Source: JAGIBJ01 sp032119795 (GTDB taxonomy: Bacteria; Actinomycetota; Thermoleophilia; Solirubrobacterales; Solirubrobacteraceae). From it: a stretch of DNA of 64,000 bases. Location: the NCBI GenBank assembly GCA_032119795.1, contig JAUMFO010000008.1, forward strand, positions 124,001 to 188,000, in the 5' to 3' direction. The notes below the pieces were generated by a model that had not been told where the DNA came from, made no database searches, and saw only the letters and a list, made by a program, of their open reading frames with translations. Within the stretch, counting starts at the first letter, position 1. Each line of letters starts with the position of its first letter. Positions 44,221 to 51,734 of the stretch are shown here, piece by piece. Made by a program: the position numbers and the translations under genes.

Positions 44221-45641
44221 GCAACGAGACGCTCGACCACGACGACATCCAGGGCCTGCTGGCCTGGGGCTACGGCCACCTGCCCAGCGCCGCCTGGCAC
44301 CTGATGAAGGTGACCGACCGCCGCAAGGCAGCGCGCTGGCTGAGCACCACCACGGAGCTGGTGACGACCGCGGCCGGCGAGAGCCCGAAGGACGTCGCCA
44401 TCAACGTGGCATTGACGCCATCGGGGCTCACGCGCCTGGGACTTCCAGGATCCGTGCTGGACGGCTTCTCGCCGGAGTTCCGCGGCGGCATGACGACCGA
44501 ACACCGCCAGCGCGTCCTCGGCGACGCCGACCAGCGCGCCCCCAAGCACTGGCAGTGGGGCGGCCCCCAGAACGAGGACGTCGACCTCATCGTGCTGCTC
44601 TACGCCGCCAGCGACGCGGCGTTGGCCGAGCTCGAAGGCCAGGTCCTCGGCGACGCGGTGGCGATTGGCGTCTCCCCCGTGCGGCGCCTCGACACCACCT
44701 GGCTCGGCGACCGCGAGCACTTCGGTTTCCATGACGGGATCTCACAGCCGGCGGTCGCCGGGCTGCGTCCCGGGCGCCCGGAGGACACGATCGCGGCCGG
44801 CGAGTTCATCCTCGGCTACGAGAACGAGTACGGCAAACGCACCGACCGCCCCCTCCTGGAGCCAGCCGCCGACCCAGACGGGCTCCTGCCGACTGCCGCA
44901 GAGAACGGCGAGCTTGCCGATCTGGGACGCAACGGCAGCTACCTCGTGGTCCGCCAGCTCGGGCAGGACGTGCCCGGCTTCTGGCGCTTCGCCGACGCCG
45001 CCTCACGCCACAACGGCGGGCGCTCGTCCGGCAGCCCGAAGCAGGCACGGGAGGCGCTGGCAGCCCGCATCGTGGGGCGTTGGCCCAGCGGCGCGCCGCT
45101 CACGCTCAGCCCCGAGGGCGACGAACCGGCGCTCGGGAGCGAGAACGACTTCGGCTACCACGACGCCGATGCCGAGGGCCTGAAGTGCCCGATCGGCGCG
45201 CATGTGCGCCGCGCCAATCCACGCGATTCGCTTGAGCCGCGTCCCGGCACGTCGGACTCGATCGACGTCAACAAACGCCATCGGCTGCTGCGCCGCGGGC
45301 GGACGTACGGCGACCCGATCACGCCGGAGCAGGCCCTCACCACCGGGACGACTGGAACCGGCGACGATCCGCGGGGGCTGATGTTTGCGTGCGTCTGCGG
45401 CAACCTCGCACGCCAGTTCGAGTTCGTGCAGCACACGTGGGTGAACAACCCCAAGTTCGCCGGACTCTACGAGGACCCCGACCCGCTCCTGGGGCCTGCC
45501 GGCGGCACGCTCACCATTCAGGCCAAGCCCGTGCGCAAGCGGGTTACTGCGCTACCCGAGTTCGTTTCGGTGCACGGCGGCGGGTACTTTTTCCTGCCGG
45601 GCGTGCGAGCTTTGCGGTACTTGGCGGCGCTGGCTTCGTAA
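44217..45641 (+). CDS. DyP-type heme peroxidase
   Basis: A 474-residue dye-decolorising peroxidase. The family signature GFHDGIS is at about 170-176 with the distal Asp at 173, and the proximal heme His lies in CPIGAHVRRANPRD. Later conserved Arg (RRGRTYG) and the FVQHTWVNNPKF segment are present. No Tat signal is visible. It is the last of five coupled genes (patatin, GMC, two unknowns, DyP) and probably uses peroxide made by the GMC enzyme, or lipid hydroperoxides, as oxidant (inference). Its last 98 nt overlap the convergent catalase-fold gene. Confidence 0.92.
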   Translation: MSNETLDHDDIQGLLAWGYGHLPSAAWHLMKVTDRRKAARWLSTTTELVTTAAGESPKDVAINVALTPSGLTRLGLPGSVLDGFSPEFRGGMTTEHRQRVLGDADQRAPKHWQWGGPQNEDVDLIVLLYAASDAALAELEGQVLGDAVAIGVSPVRRLDTTWLGDREHFGFHDGISQPAVAGLRPGRPEDTIAAGEFILGYENEYGKRTDRPLLEPAADPDGLLPTAAENGELADLGRNGSYLVVRQLGQDVPGFWRFADAASRHNGGRSSGSPKQAREALAARIVGRWPSGAPLTLSPEGDEPALGSENDFGYHDADAEGLKCPIGAHVRRANPRDSLEPRPGTSDSIDVNKRHRLLRRGRTYGDPITPEQALTTGTTGTGDDPRGLMFACVCGNLARQFEFVQHTWVNNPKFAGLYEDPDPLLGPAGGTLTIQAKPVRKRVTALPEFVSVHGGGYFFLPGVRALRYLAALAS

Positions 45642-46839
45642 GCGGCAGGGCGGGCGATCCGGGGAACACCTCGTCGCCCGTCGGCTCGATCCGCTGCTCG
45701 CCGTTGTACTGCTGGCGATCCTTCGACATCGCGGAGTAGATGTGTTTGCGGGCGCGGTTGAGGCTGCCGAGGGGCCGGTGAGCCGGAAGCGCGTGCCACG
45801 GATTCACGGAGAGATTCCCGGCGAACGCGAGCTGCTCGGGTGAGTCGAAGGACTGCGCCGGGATCCGCAGCTCGGCGACCTTCACCGGCTCCGACAGCTC
45901 GTCGGGCCAGATCACCGACGCGTTCTCGATCGGCATCAGGAACGGATCGGTCTGGCGCTGCACGAGCATGTCGAAGACCACGTCTTCGGTGGCGAGGCGG
46001 TCGACCATCGCCGCCCGCAAGTAGTCGTCGCCCGGGCGCAGCGGCACGGGCGTCGGCGTGGTCTGCGGAACGAACCGGTACTTGATCGCCTGGCCGTCGC
46101 CGTGGAGGTAAGGAACGCAGCTGTTGTACTGCACCTCCAGCGGGCTGGCATAGACCCGCACGCCGAGCGCCTGGAGGGCGAACTCCAGCAGCCGCACCGG
46201 GTCGGGTTTGAGGTAGTAGAAGAGCGGCGTGCCGTCGGCGACGCGCTCCTGCAGCTCGAAATTGTCGGCCACGGCGGGCGTCTGGAAGACGAGCGACGTG
46301 AGCCCGAGGAAGTCCTGGGTGTGGTGCTCGTCGTCGATCAGTTTGGCGCCGGGGACCCCGAGGACTTTCACGCCGATCGACAGGACGCCGTTGTCGTCGA
46401 GGTCGGGCGGCGAGAGCGGCCCCGGCCCACCGAAGCGCACCCACGCCCGGAAGGCGCCGGGGTAGGCGAAGACGCCGCGGCGCAGGCGATCGGGCAGATC
46501 CGGGAGCACGTGGAGCTCCGCGCGGACGACGCCGTACGTCTTCGTGTTGCCCGCGCGTTGGGCTTGGCCGGGCTCGTAATGCTTGCGCACGAACTGCCGC
46601 ATCTTGACGACGATCTGCTCGGCGATCTCGTGTTCGCCGGGCTGGAGCCGCTCCTCGGCGAGTCCGAGCGTGATGTCTTGGTCGCGCTGGCTGTTGATCA
46701 GCCACTGCACGCCGTCGACGAGGGGCTTCTGAATGACCCGGTCCAGCGGCGCGCGGTAGAGCGGCTCGAGGCGGCGCTCGGCGCGCCGGCCCCAGTCCGC
46801 GGCATCGTTGACGGTCCGAAGCAGCGAGGAGAAGGCCAC
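45544..46839 (-). CDS. Catalase-fold heme protein (catalase-related, short form)
   Basis: A 431-residue relative of monofunctional catalases. It shows VVRAELHVLPDLPDRLRRG, FAYPGAFRAWVRFGGPG and KVLGVPGAKL in the order seen in catalase-like proteins that accompany lipoxygenases or lipid-modifying enzymes, and it lacks the long N-terminal arm and C-terminal flavodoxin domain of large catalases. True H2O2 dismutation is uncertain. The basic C-terminal tail (KSTRRRAPKRTR) is encoded in the 98-nt overlap with the DyP gene. GTG 46839 is preferred over TTG 46866 because TAAGGT lies 7 nt upstream. Its position suggests lipid hydroperoxide handling with the neighbouring operon. Confidence 0.82.
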   Translation of the reverse strand: MAFSSLLRTVNDAADWGRRAERRLEPLYRAPLDRVIQKPLVDGVQWLINSQRDQDITLGLAEERLQPGEHEIAEQIVVKMRQFVRKHYEPGQAQRAGNTKTYGVVRAELHVLPDLPDRLRRGVFAYPGAFRAWVRFGGPGPLSPPDLDDNGVLSIGVKVLGVPGAKLIDDEHHTQDFLGLTSLVFQTPAVADNFELQERVADGTPLFYYLKPDPVRLLEFALQALGVRVYASPLEVQYNSCVPYLHGDGQAIKYRFVPQTTPTPVPLRPGDDYLRAAMVDRLATEDVVFDMLVQRQTDPFLMPIENASVIWPDELSEPVKVAELRIPAQSFDSPEQLAFAGNLSVNPWHALPAHRPLGSLNRARKHIYSAMSKDRQQYNGEQRIEPTGDEVFPGSPALPLTKPAPPSTAKLARPAGKSTRRRAPKRTRVAQ

Positions 46840-46846
46840 GGCCGCG

Positions 46847-46852
46847 ACCTTA
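46847..46852 (-). promoter_or_regulatory. -10 element TAAGGT for the catalase-fold gene
   Basis: Minus-strand TAAGGT ends 7 nt before GTG 46839; decides the start against the upstream TTG. Confidence 0.45.
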
Positions 46853-46931
46853 CCCGCCAGCCCCAACTCACCGGAAAGCCGAATGAGGCGCGTCTCCGCT
46901 AGCGGCGACGCGGGGCCTCAGGGAGCGCCGC

Positions 46932-47903
46932 CTACTTGCGCGGCCCGACCGGCCCGAGCCCAGCTTTGGCCATCGCGCCCATGACGAGGTCGGTGCCCCG
47001 AGAGGAGACGGCGTCGCCGATGTGGCCGAGCGTCACGAACGCCGGTTCCACGCGGGAGCTGCGGATGATCGCCGCCTCGGCGATCAGTCCGGCGGCCTCC
47101 TCGGCGCTGAGCGACGGCATGCCGCGGTAGGCGTCGAGCGCAGGGGTGATCATCGGCGTCCGCACGAGCGGAAGGTGGACGGAGCTGAGCGTCACGCCCG
47201 TGCCGAGCATCTCCGCAGCCGTCCCGCGGGTGAACGCGTCGAGGGCGGCCTTCGACGACGTGTAGGCCACGTACTGCGGTGACGGCAGCTGCGTTGCCCA
47301 CGTGGAGATGTTGATGATCTGGCCGCTGCCCTGGGCGAGCATCGCCGGCAACACGCCAAGCGACAGCGCAACGGGGCCGTAGTAGTTGAGCGCCATCGTG
47401 CGCTCGAAGTCATGGAAGCGGTCGAACGAGTCGACGATCGAGCGACGGATCGAGCGGCCCGCGTTGTTGATCAGGATGTCGACGGCGCCATGGTCGGCGA
47501 GCAGCTCGCCGACGAGTGCCTCGATCGCTTCGCGGTCCGAGAGATCGCAGGTGTAGCTGTCGGCGACCCCGTCGCGCGCCTCGATTGCCGTCTGCACACG
47601 CGCGAGTTCCTCCTCGCGGCGCGCCACGAGGATCACCTTTGCCCCCGCGCCCGCGAACAGCATCGCCGTAGCCTCGCCGATGCCCGACGACGCCCCAGTC
47701 ACGACGACGATCTTGCCCTCAACCGCCTCGCGCAGACTGTCTCCCCCGCGGATGCGGCGGGCGACGCGGCCCGGCGAGAGCAGCGGGTGCTTGAGCCCTT
47801 GGCGCGCGGCGGCGTCGGCCAGATTCAGGGCCGCGCCGCGGATCGGTCGGCGGCGCCGCTTGGCGGGCTTGGCGGGTGACTGAGACGGCTCGACGCGGGT
47901 CAC
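46932..47903 (-). CDS. Short-chain dehydrogenase/reductase (SDR)
   Basis: A 323-residue NAD(P)-dependent oxidoreductase. A basic 60-residue leader precedes the Rossmann fold: TGASSGIGEA (cofactor), CDLSD, NNAGRS, the catalytic Ser in INISTWA and the YTSSK motif carrying Tyr and Lys. The remaining helices are typical. Substrate is unknown; long SDRs with such N-terminal extensions often act on lipids or acyl chains. GTG 47903 has TAGCAT 7 nt upstream. It lies upstream of the catalase-fold gene on the same strand but about 90 nt separate them, and each has its own -10. Confidence 0.9.
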   Translation of the reverse strand: MTRVEPSQSPAKPAKRRRRPIRGAALNLADAAARQGLKHPLLSPGRVARRIRGGDSLREAVEGKIVVVTGASSGIGEATAMLFAGAGAKVILVARREEELARVQTAIEARDGVADSYTCDLSDREAIEALVGELLADHGAVDILINNAGRSIRRSIVDSFDRFHDFERTMALNYYGPVALSLGVLPAMLAQGSGQIINISTWATQLPSPQYVAYTSSKAALDAFTRGTAAEMLGTGVTLSSVHLPLVRTPMITPALDAYRGMPSLSAEEAAGLIAEAAIIRSSRVEPAFVTLGHIGDAVSSRGTDLVMGAMAKAGLGPVGPRK

Positions 47904-47910
47904 CGCGCGA

Positions 47911-47916
47911 ATGCTA
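47911..47916 (-). promoter_or_regulatory. -10 element TAGCAT for the SDR gene
   Basis: Minus-strand TAGCAT ends 7 nt before GTG 47903; leaderless. Confidence 0.5.
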
Positions 47917-48708
47917 CTCCTGCGTAGCTTCGGAGGCCGCTTGACCGGACAGCTGTCCGGTCAAGGAAGTCTCCCGCGCCTGGCGGGCCCTGCGGTGGCG
48001 CACCACCACGTAGGCCAGCACCGCAGTGCCGATCAGCCCGGTCGTGATGTTGAGCGCCCAGCCGGCCAGGCTCGCGTTGCCGGTCGGATCGTCGGTGTTG
48101 GCTCCGATCGTCGCGTACGCCAGCGCCCGTGGGCCGGCCGCGACGAGGTGCCCGAGGGCGAGCGTCACGGCGCCCAGGCCGACCACTCCGAACGCATGAT
48201 TGACGGGCGCATCCGGCACCCACGGCGCGAGCCGCGCGACGATCACGGCGACGAAGCCATTGTGCCTCGCCAGATCGGCGAGCGCGCGAACCTTGCCCTC
48301 GGCCACCTGCTCAAACGACGACTTCCCGGCGCGCCCGGAGACGGAGCGGCTCAGCAGCGCCGCGCACGTCCCTGCGGCCAACGCAGACACCGCGCCTACC
48401 CATGGCCCGAAGAGCAGTCCGGCCGCCGCGGCGAGGACGGCACCCGGCACGAACAGCGTCCCGAGGACGGCCGAGAGCGGGATGTAGAGGAGCGGCCCAA
48501 ACGCGCCGAGCGGGTCGACCCAGCCCCGGACGCGATCGGTGCCGATCACGCCGCCGGCGATGAAGACCGCGGCAACCCCAGCGAGCGTGATGATGAGCGC
48601 TCCGAGCCGAAGCCACGCGGCGCGCCGCGCGGCCGGATCGGTGCCCGTTGGCGCGCCCGCGCCTTCAGTGGACTGGCTGGCGTCCGACTTGTGATCTAGG
48701 TACGGCAC
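47914..48708 (-). CDS. VTT-domain (TVP38/TMEM64, DedA-like) membrane protein
   Basis: A 264-residue polytopic membrane protein. The VTT/SNARE-associated core is visible: LYIPLSAVLGTLFVPGAVLA followed by AAGLLFGPWVGAVSALAAG, then an amphipathic region with RHNGFVAVIVARLAPWVPD and the later GLGAVTLALGHLVAAGPRAL. Relatives are lipid scramblases or flippases for undecaprenyl phosphate and phospholipids. GTG 48708 is the only sensible start: upstream the frame runs into the divergent MMPL gene, and nearby ATGs are out of frame. Its stop almost touches the SDR start. Confidence 0.85.
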   Translation of the reverse strand: MPYLDHKSDASQSTEGAGAPTGTDPAARRAAWLRLGALIITLAGVAAVFIAGGVIGTDRVRGWVDPLGAFGPLLYIPLSAVLGTLFVPGAVLAAAAGLLFGPWVGAVSALAAGTCAALLSRSVSGRAGKSSFEQVAEGKVRALADLARHNGFVAVIVARLAPWVPDAPVNHAFGVVGLGAVTLALGHLVAAGPRALAYATIGANTDDPTGNASLAGWALNITTGLIGTAVLAYVVVRHRRARQARETSLTGQLSGQAASEATQE

Positions 48709-48787
48709 GCGTGCATCATCCCGGCACCTACACTCTGCCGGTGCGCGCGCCGTCCTGCGCCGCCAGCCTCCCGCAGCCTCTCCCCCT

Positions 48788-51028
48788 TTGTTCGACGCGC
48801 TTACCCGTCTGGCCCTCGGCCGCTCGCGCGGCGTGCTGATCGGCGCGCTGGTCTTCTTCCTGCTGACGGCCGCGTTTGGCCTGGGCCTGGCGAGCCGACT
48901 CCCGGCCGGCGACGCGTTCGTCGATCCCGGCGCCGACTCAACGACGGCGAGCACACTGTTTGAGGCGGTGGCGAACAGTCGTGCTGCCCCGGGAGTCTTC
49001 GTGATTCTCGATACGCCAACCGGCGCCCGCAGCCCCGAGGGACTGCGGCGCGTGCGTGCCATATCGCGGCGAATCCTGAAGGACCCGAGCGTTGCGGGCG
49101 TCGTCGACATCCGCACCGCCGATAGGCAGGCCGAGCAGGTGAAGAAGGACGGCGGCAAGCAAGACGTCGCCGACTTCGCGTCCAAGGACGGGAAGCTCAC
49201 CTACATTGCCGTGTTCGGGAAGCCGAACCTCGACGAGGCGCCGATCGGCGGTCGCCTGCAGGAGGCTTTCGCGGGCCTGGACTACGTCCACATCGGTGGC
49301 CCGGGGCCGGCCGCCCAGTCGATTGCCGATCAGGTCGTCGCCGATCTCAGCGCGGCGGAGACGATCGCCTTCCCGATCCTGTTCATCCTGATGCTGTTCG
49401 TGTTCCGCGGCGTGGTGGCGGCGCTGATCCCGATCGTCCTGGGGGCGATGACGATCGTGGCCACGTTTAGCATCCTGCGGCTCGTCAATGAGGCCGTGCC
49501 GCTGAGCGTCTTTGCGATCAACCTCACGGCCGCGCTCGGACTTGGCCTCTCGATCGACTACTCGCTCTTCGTCGTCTCAAGATTCCGGGAGGAACTCGAT
49601 CGCGGCCTGTCCAAGCAGGACGCGATCTCGCAGACGATCCACACCGCCGGGCGCACGGTGATGTTCAGCTCGATGACGGTCGCCGCGGCGCTCGTCTCGC
49701 TGCTCGTCTTCCCCCAGCAGTTCCTCTACTCGATGGCCATCAGCGGCGCCGCCACTGCACTGGTCGCCGCCTGGATCTCGCTCCTCGCGCTGCCCGCGCT
49801 GCTCTACGTCCTCGGGCCCCGCGTCAACGCGCTTGCACCCAAGCGCTGGCAACACAAAACGGCCCCCGACGGCACAGGGTTTTGGTACCACATGTCGCGG
49901 TGGGTCATGCGTCGCGCCGTGCCGGTGGCTCTCATCACCAGCTCCTTGCTGCTGCTGTGCGGACTGCCGTTCCTGCGGATCCATTTCACCGGCATCGATG
50001 CCAGCATCCTGCCCGACGGCAACTCCGCCAAGGAACTCGACACCACGCTGCGCACGCGGTTCTCCAACGTCGGCACCGAGCCGATCTCCGTCGTGATCTC
50101 GCAGACGCCGGAGTCGAGCGATCTGGAGGTCGAGCGGTACATCGCCAAGATCGAGAAGCTGCCGGATGTGAAGAGCGTCTCGACGCCGCAGGCGATCGAT
50201 GCCGCGCAGATCTGGCAGTTCGACGTGCAGTCCGACGCCTCTCTGCTCGACGACCGCACGCTTGCACTGATCAAGAACATCCGCGCCGTCCAGCCACCGG
50301 GGCCGACGTACGTCGCCGGGCAGGCGGCTCGTCTCGTCGACCAGCTCAAGTCATTGGAGGCGGGCCTGCCCTATGCGCTGGCCATCATTGCGGCGTCGAC
50401 GATGGTCATCCTGTTCTTGATGACCGGCTCGGTGCTGCTGCCGATCAAGTCGCTCATCATGAACGTGCTCGCGATCAGCGCCGCCTTCGGGATCCTCGTG
50501 CTGATCTTCCAAGACGGCCATCTGGAACGGCTTCTGGATTTCGAGAGCACGGGTGGCCTGGAGAGCACCCAGCCGCTGCTGCTGCTCGCGCTCGCGTTCG
50601 GCCTCTCGACCGACTACGGCGTCTTCCTGCTGACGCGCATCAAGGAGGGCCGTGACGCCGGGATGTCGAACGAGGACGCGGTCGCGATCGGCCTGCAGCG
50701 CACCGGCAAGATCATTACTGCGGCCGCGCTGCTGTTCTGCGTCGCGATCGGCGCCTTTGCCACCTCGAAGATCATCTTCATCAAGCAGATCGGCGTCGGC
50801 GTCTCCGCGGCCGTCCTGATCGACGCCACCATTGTGCGCGCGCTCTTGGTCCCAGCGCTGATGAAGCTGCTCGGCGACTGGAACTGGTGGGCTCCCAAAC
50901 CGCTACGGCTCCTGCACCAAAAGCTCGGCATCGACGAGACCGCGCCAGAGCTCGCGCTCCCAGCCAAGCACCAGCCGACGGCGCCGCTCCCACCAGCGGT
51001 CGAGCCGCCGGCCCCGCGGCCGCTGTAG
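48788..51028 (+). CDS. MMPL/RND superfamily transporter
   Basis: A 746-residue membrane transporter with the two-repeat MMPL layout: helix 1 (SRGVLIGALVFFLLTAAFG), a large outer domain, five helices; then helix 7, a second outer domain, five more helices. The proton-relay motif region of helices 4 and 10 reads GLGLSIDYSLFVVSRFREE and FGLSTDYGVFLLTRIKEG, each with the conserved Asp-Tyr. Family members export lipids and envelope precursors to the outer surface. The TTG at 48788 sits where related proteins begin (MFDAL). A TACACT lies at 48729-48734, giving a short leader. The C-terminus is Pro-rich. Confidence 0.9.
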   Translation: MFDALTRLALGRSRGVLIGALVFFLLTAAFGLGLASRLPAGDAFVDPGADSTTASTLFEAVANSRAAPGVFVILDTPTGARSPEGLRRVRAISRRILKDPSVAGVVDIRTADRQAEQVKKDGGKQDVADFASKDGKLTYIAVFGKPNLDEAPIGGRLQEAFAGLDYVHIGGPGPAAQSIADQVVADLSAAETIAFPILFILMLFVFRGVVAALIPIVLGAMTIVATFSILRLVNEAVPLSVFAINLTAALGLGLSIDYSLFVVSRFREELDRGLSKQDAISQTIHTAGRTVMFSSMTVAAALVSLLVFPQQFLYSMAISGAATALVAAWISLLALPALLYVLGPRVNALAPKRWQHKTAPDGTGFWYHMSRWVMRRAVPVALITSSLLLLCGLPFLRIHFTGIDASILPDGNSAKELDTTLRTRFSNVGTEPISVVISQTPESSDLEVERYIAKIEKLPDVKSVSTPQAIDAAQIWQFDVQSDASLLDDRTLALIKNIRAVQPPGPTYVAGQAARLVDQLKSLEAGLPYALAIIAASTMVILFLMTGSVLLPIKSLIMNVLAISAAFGILVLIFQDGHLERLLDFESTGGLESTQPLLLLALAFGLSTDYGVFLLTRIKEGRDAGMSNEDAVAIGLQRTGKIITAAALLFCVAIGAFATSKIIFIKQIGVGVSAAVLIDATIVRALLVPALMKLLGDWNWWAPKPLRLLHQKLGIDETAPELALPAKHQPTAPLPPAVEPPAPRPL

Positions 51029-51062
51029 CCCGCGGACCCCGACGGGAGACTGCGGGCGCGCG

Positions 51063-51398
51063 CTATTTCGGCGGCAGCGTCCGCACGTAGCTGAGGGACT
51101 CCTCGACCCAACCGGCGAGTTCCGACTCGGTCTCGTAGCCGGGTTCTTCCACCCGCAACCAGCCCTTGGGCTTGCGCCCGCCGCCCATCTCCATCGGGAT
51201 CACGTGCGGGCGGGAGAGCAGCGCGTCGGCGCGATCAGGGTCGACGCGCAGCATCAGGTTGCCTTTGCCCGACGCAGCCACGAGCAGGTGTCCATGGAAC
51301 AGGAAGGCAAGCCCGCCAAACATCCGCTTGTCGGTGATTCCGTCCACCGTCTCCAGCTGCCCCCGCAACCGAAACGCCAACTCCTCGTCGTACGCCAT
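51063..51398 (-). CDS. TfoX/Sxy N-terminal domain protein
   Basis: A 111-residue protein consisting of one TfoX_N domain: MFGGLAFLFHGHLLVAAS in the middle, then LMLRVDPDRADALL and the Trp-Leu C-terminal helix (GWVEESLSYVRTL). In proteobacteria the two-domain TfoX/Sxy activates competence genes; single-domain forms in actinobacteria have no assigned role. ATG 51398 has TAGGTT 6 nt upstream. comF, another competence-associated name, is 18 kb away, without evident linkage. Confidence 0.85.
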   Translation of the reverse strand: MAYDEELAFRLRGQLETVDGITDKRMFGGLAFLFHGHLLVAASGKGNLMLRVDPDRADALLSRPHVIPMEMGGGRKPKGWLRVEEPGYETESELAGWVEESLSYVRTLPPK

Positions 51399-51404
51399 GC
51401 CGGC

Positions 51405-51410
51405 AACCTA
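51405..51410 (-). promoter_or_regulatory. -10 element TAGGTT for the TfoX-like gene
   Basis: Minus-strand TAGGTT ends 6 nt before the ATG at 51398. Confidence 0.45.
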
Positions 51411-51433
51411 ACGCCAACGGCACCCACCCCCAA

Positions 51434-51508
51434 GGAGCCCGCGCCGCCCAAAGCACCTCCACCAACGACTTCAACCCCCAGGGAGCCCGCGCCGCCCAAA
51501 GCACCTCC
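51434..51508. repeat. 27-bp direct repeat, two perfect copies
   Basis: Copies at 51434-51460 and 51482-51508, period 48 nt, both containing CCCGCGCCGCCCAAAGCACC. They lie upstream of the TfoX-like gene in a 336-nt intergenic region. In one plus-strand frame they read as EPAPPKAPP, but no gene features surround them. Confidence 0.7.
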
Positions 51509-51623
51509 GCATACGGCGCCAACCTGACCCCAGCGCGAGGACCAGGCCGACCCAGCGGCGTCTCGGTCGACGGCCCCACGAGGCCAAGACACCCGAGAAC
51601 GCAAACGGGCCCCGCCCAGCGCC

Positions 51624-51717
51624 GCGAGGCGTCGGGGGGACCCGTAGGCGAGCGTTAGGAACAAGCCCGCCAGGGCGCGGTGACGAGCGAGACCGAAGGG
51701 TCCGCCCGACGCCTCGC
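51624..51717 (-). terminator. Long-arm inverted repeat downstream of ahcY
   Basis: Arms 51624-51643 and 51698-51717 match at 19 of 20 positions around a 54-nt spacer, ending 17 nt after the ahcY stop on the minus strand. Similar in build to the element at 597-695. Confidence 0.55.
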
Positions 51718-51734
51718 TCTGCGACGAATGCGGC

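Noticed and set aside
48729..48837. Leaderless 32-codon ORF starting at GTG 48741 after TACACT
   Set aside because: The promoter spacing fits, but the peptide has no features and is out of frame with the MMPL gene it overlaps; the -10 more simply serves the MMPL mRNA.
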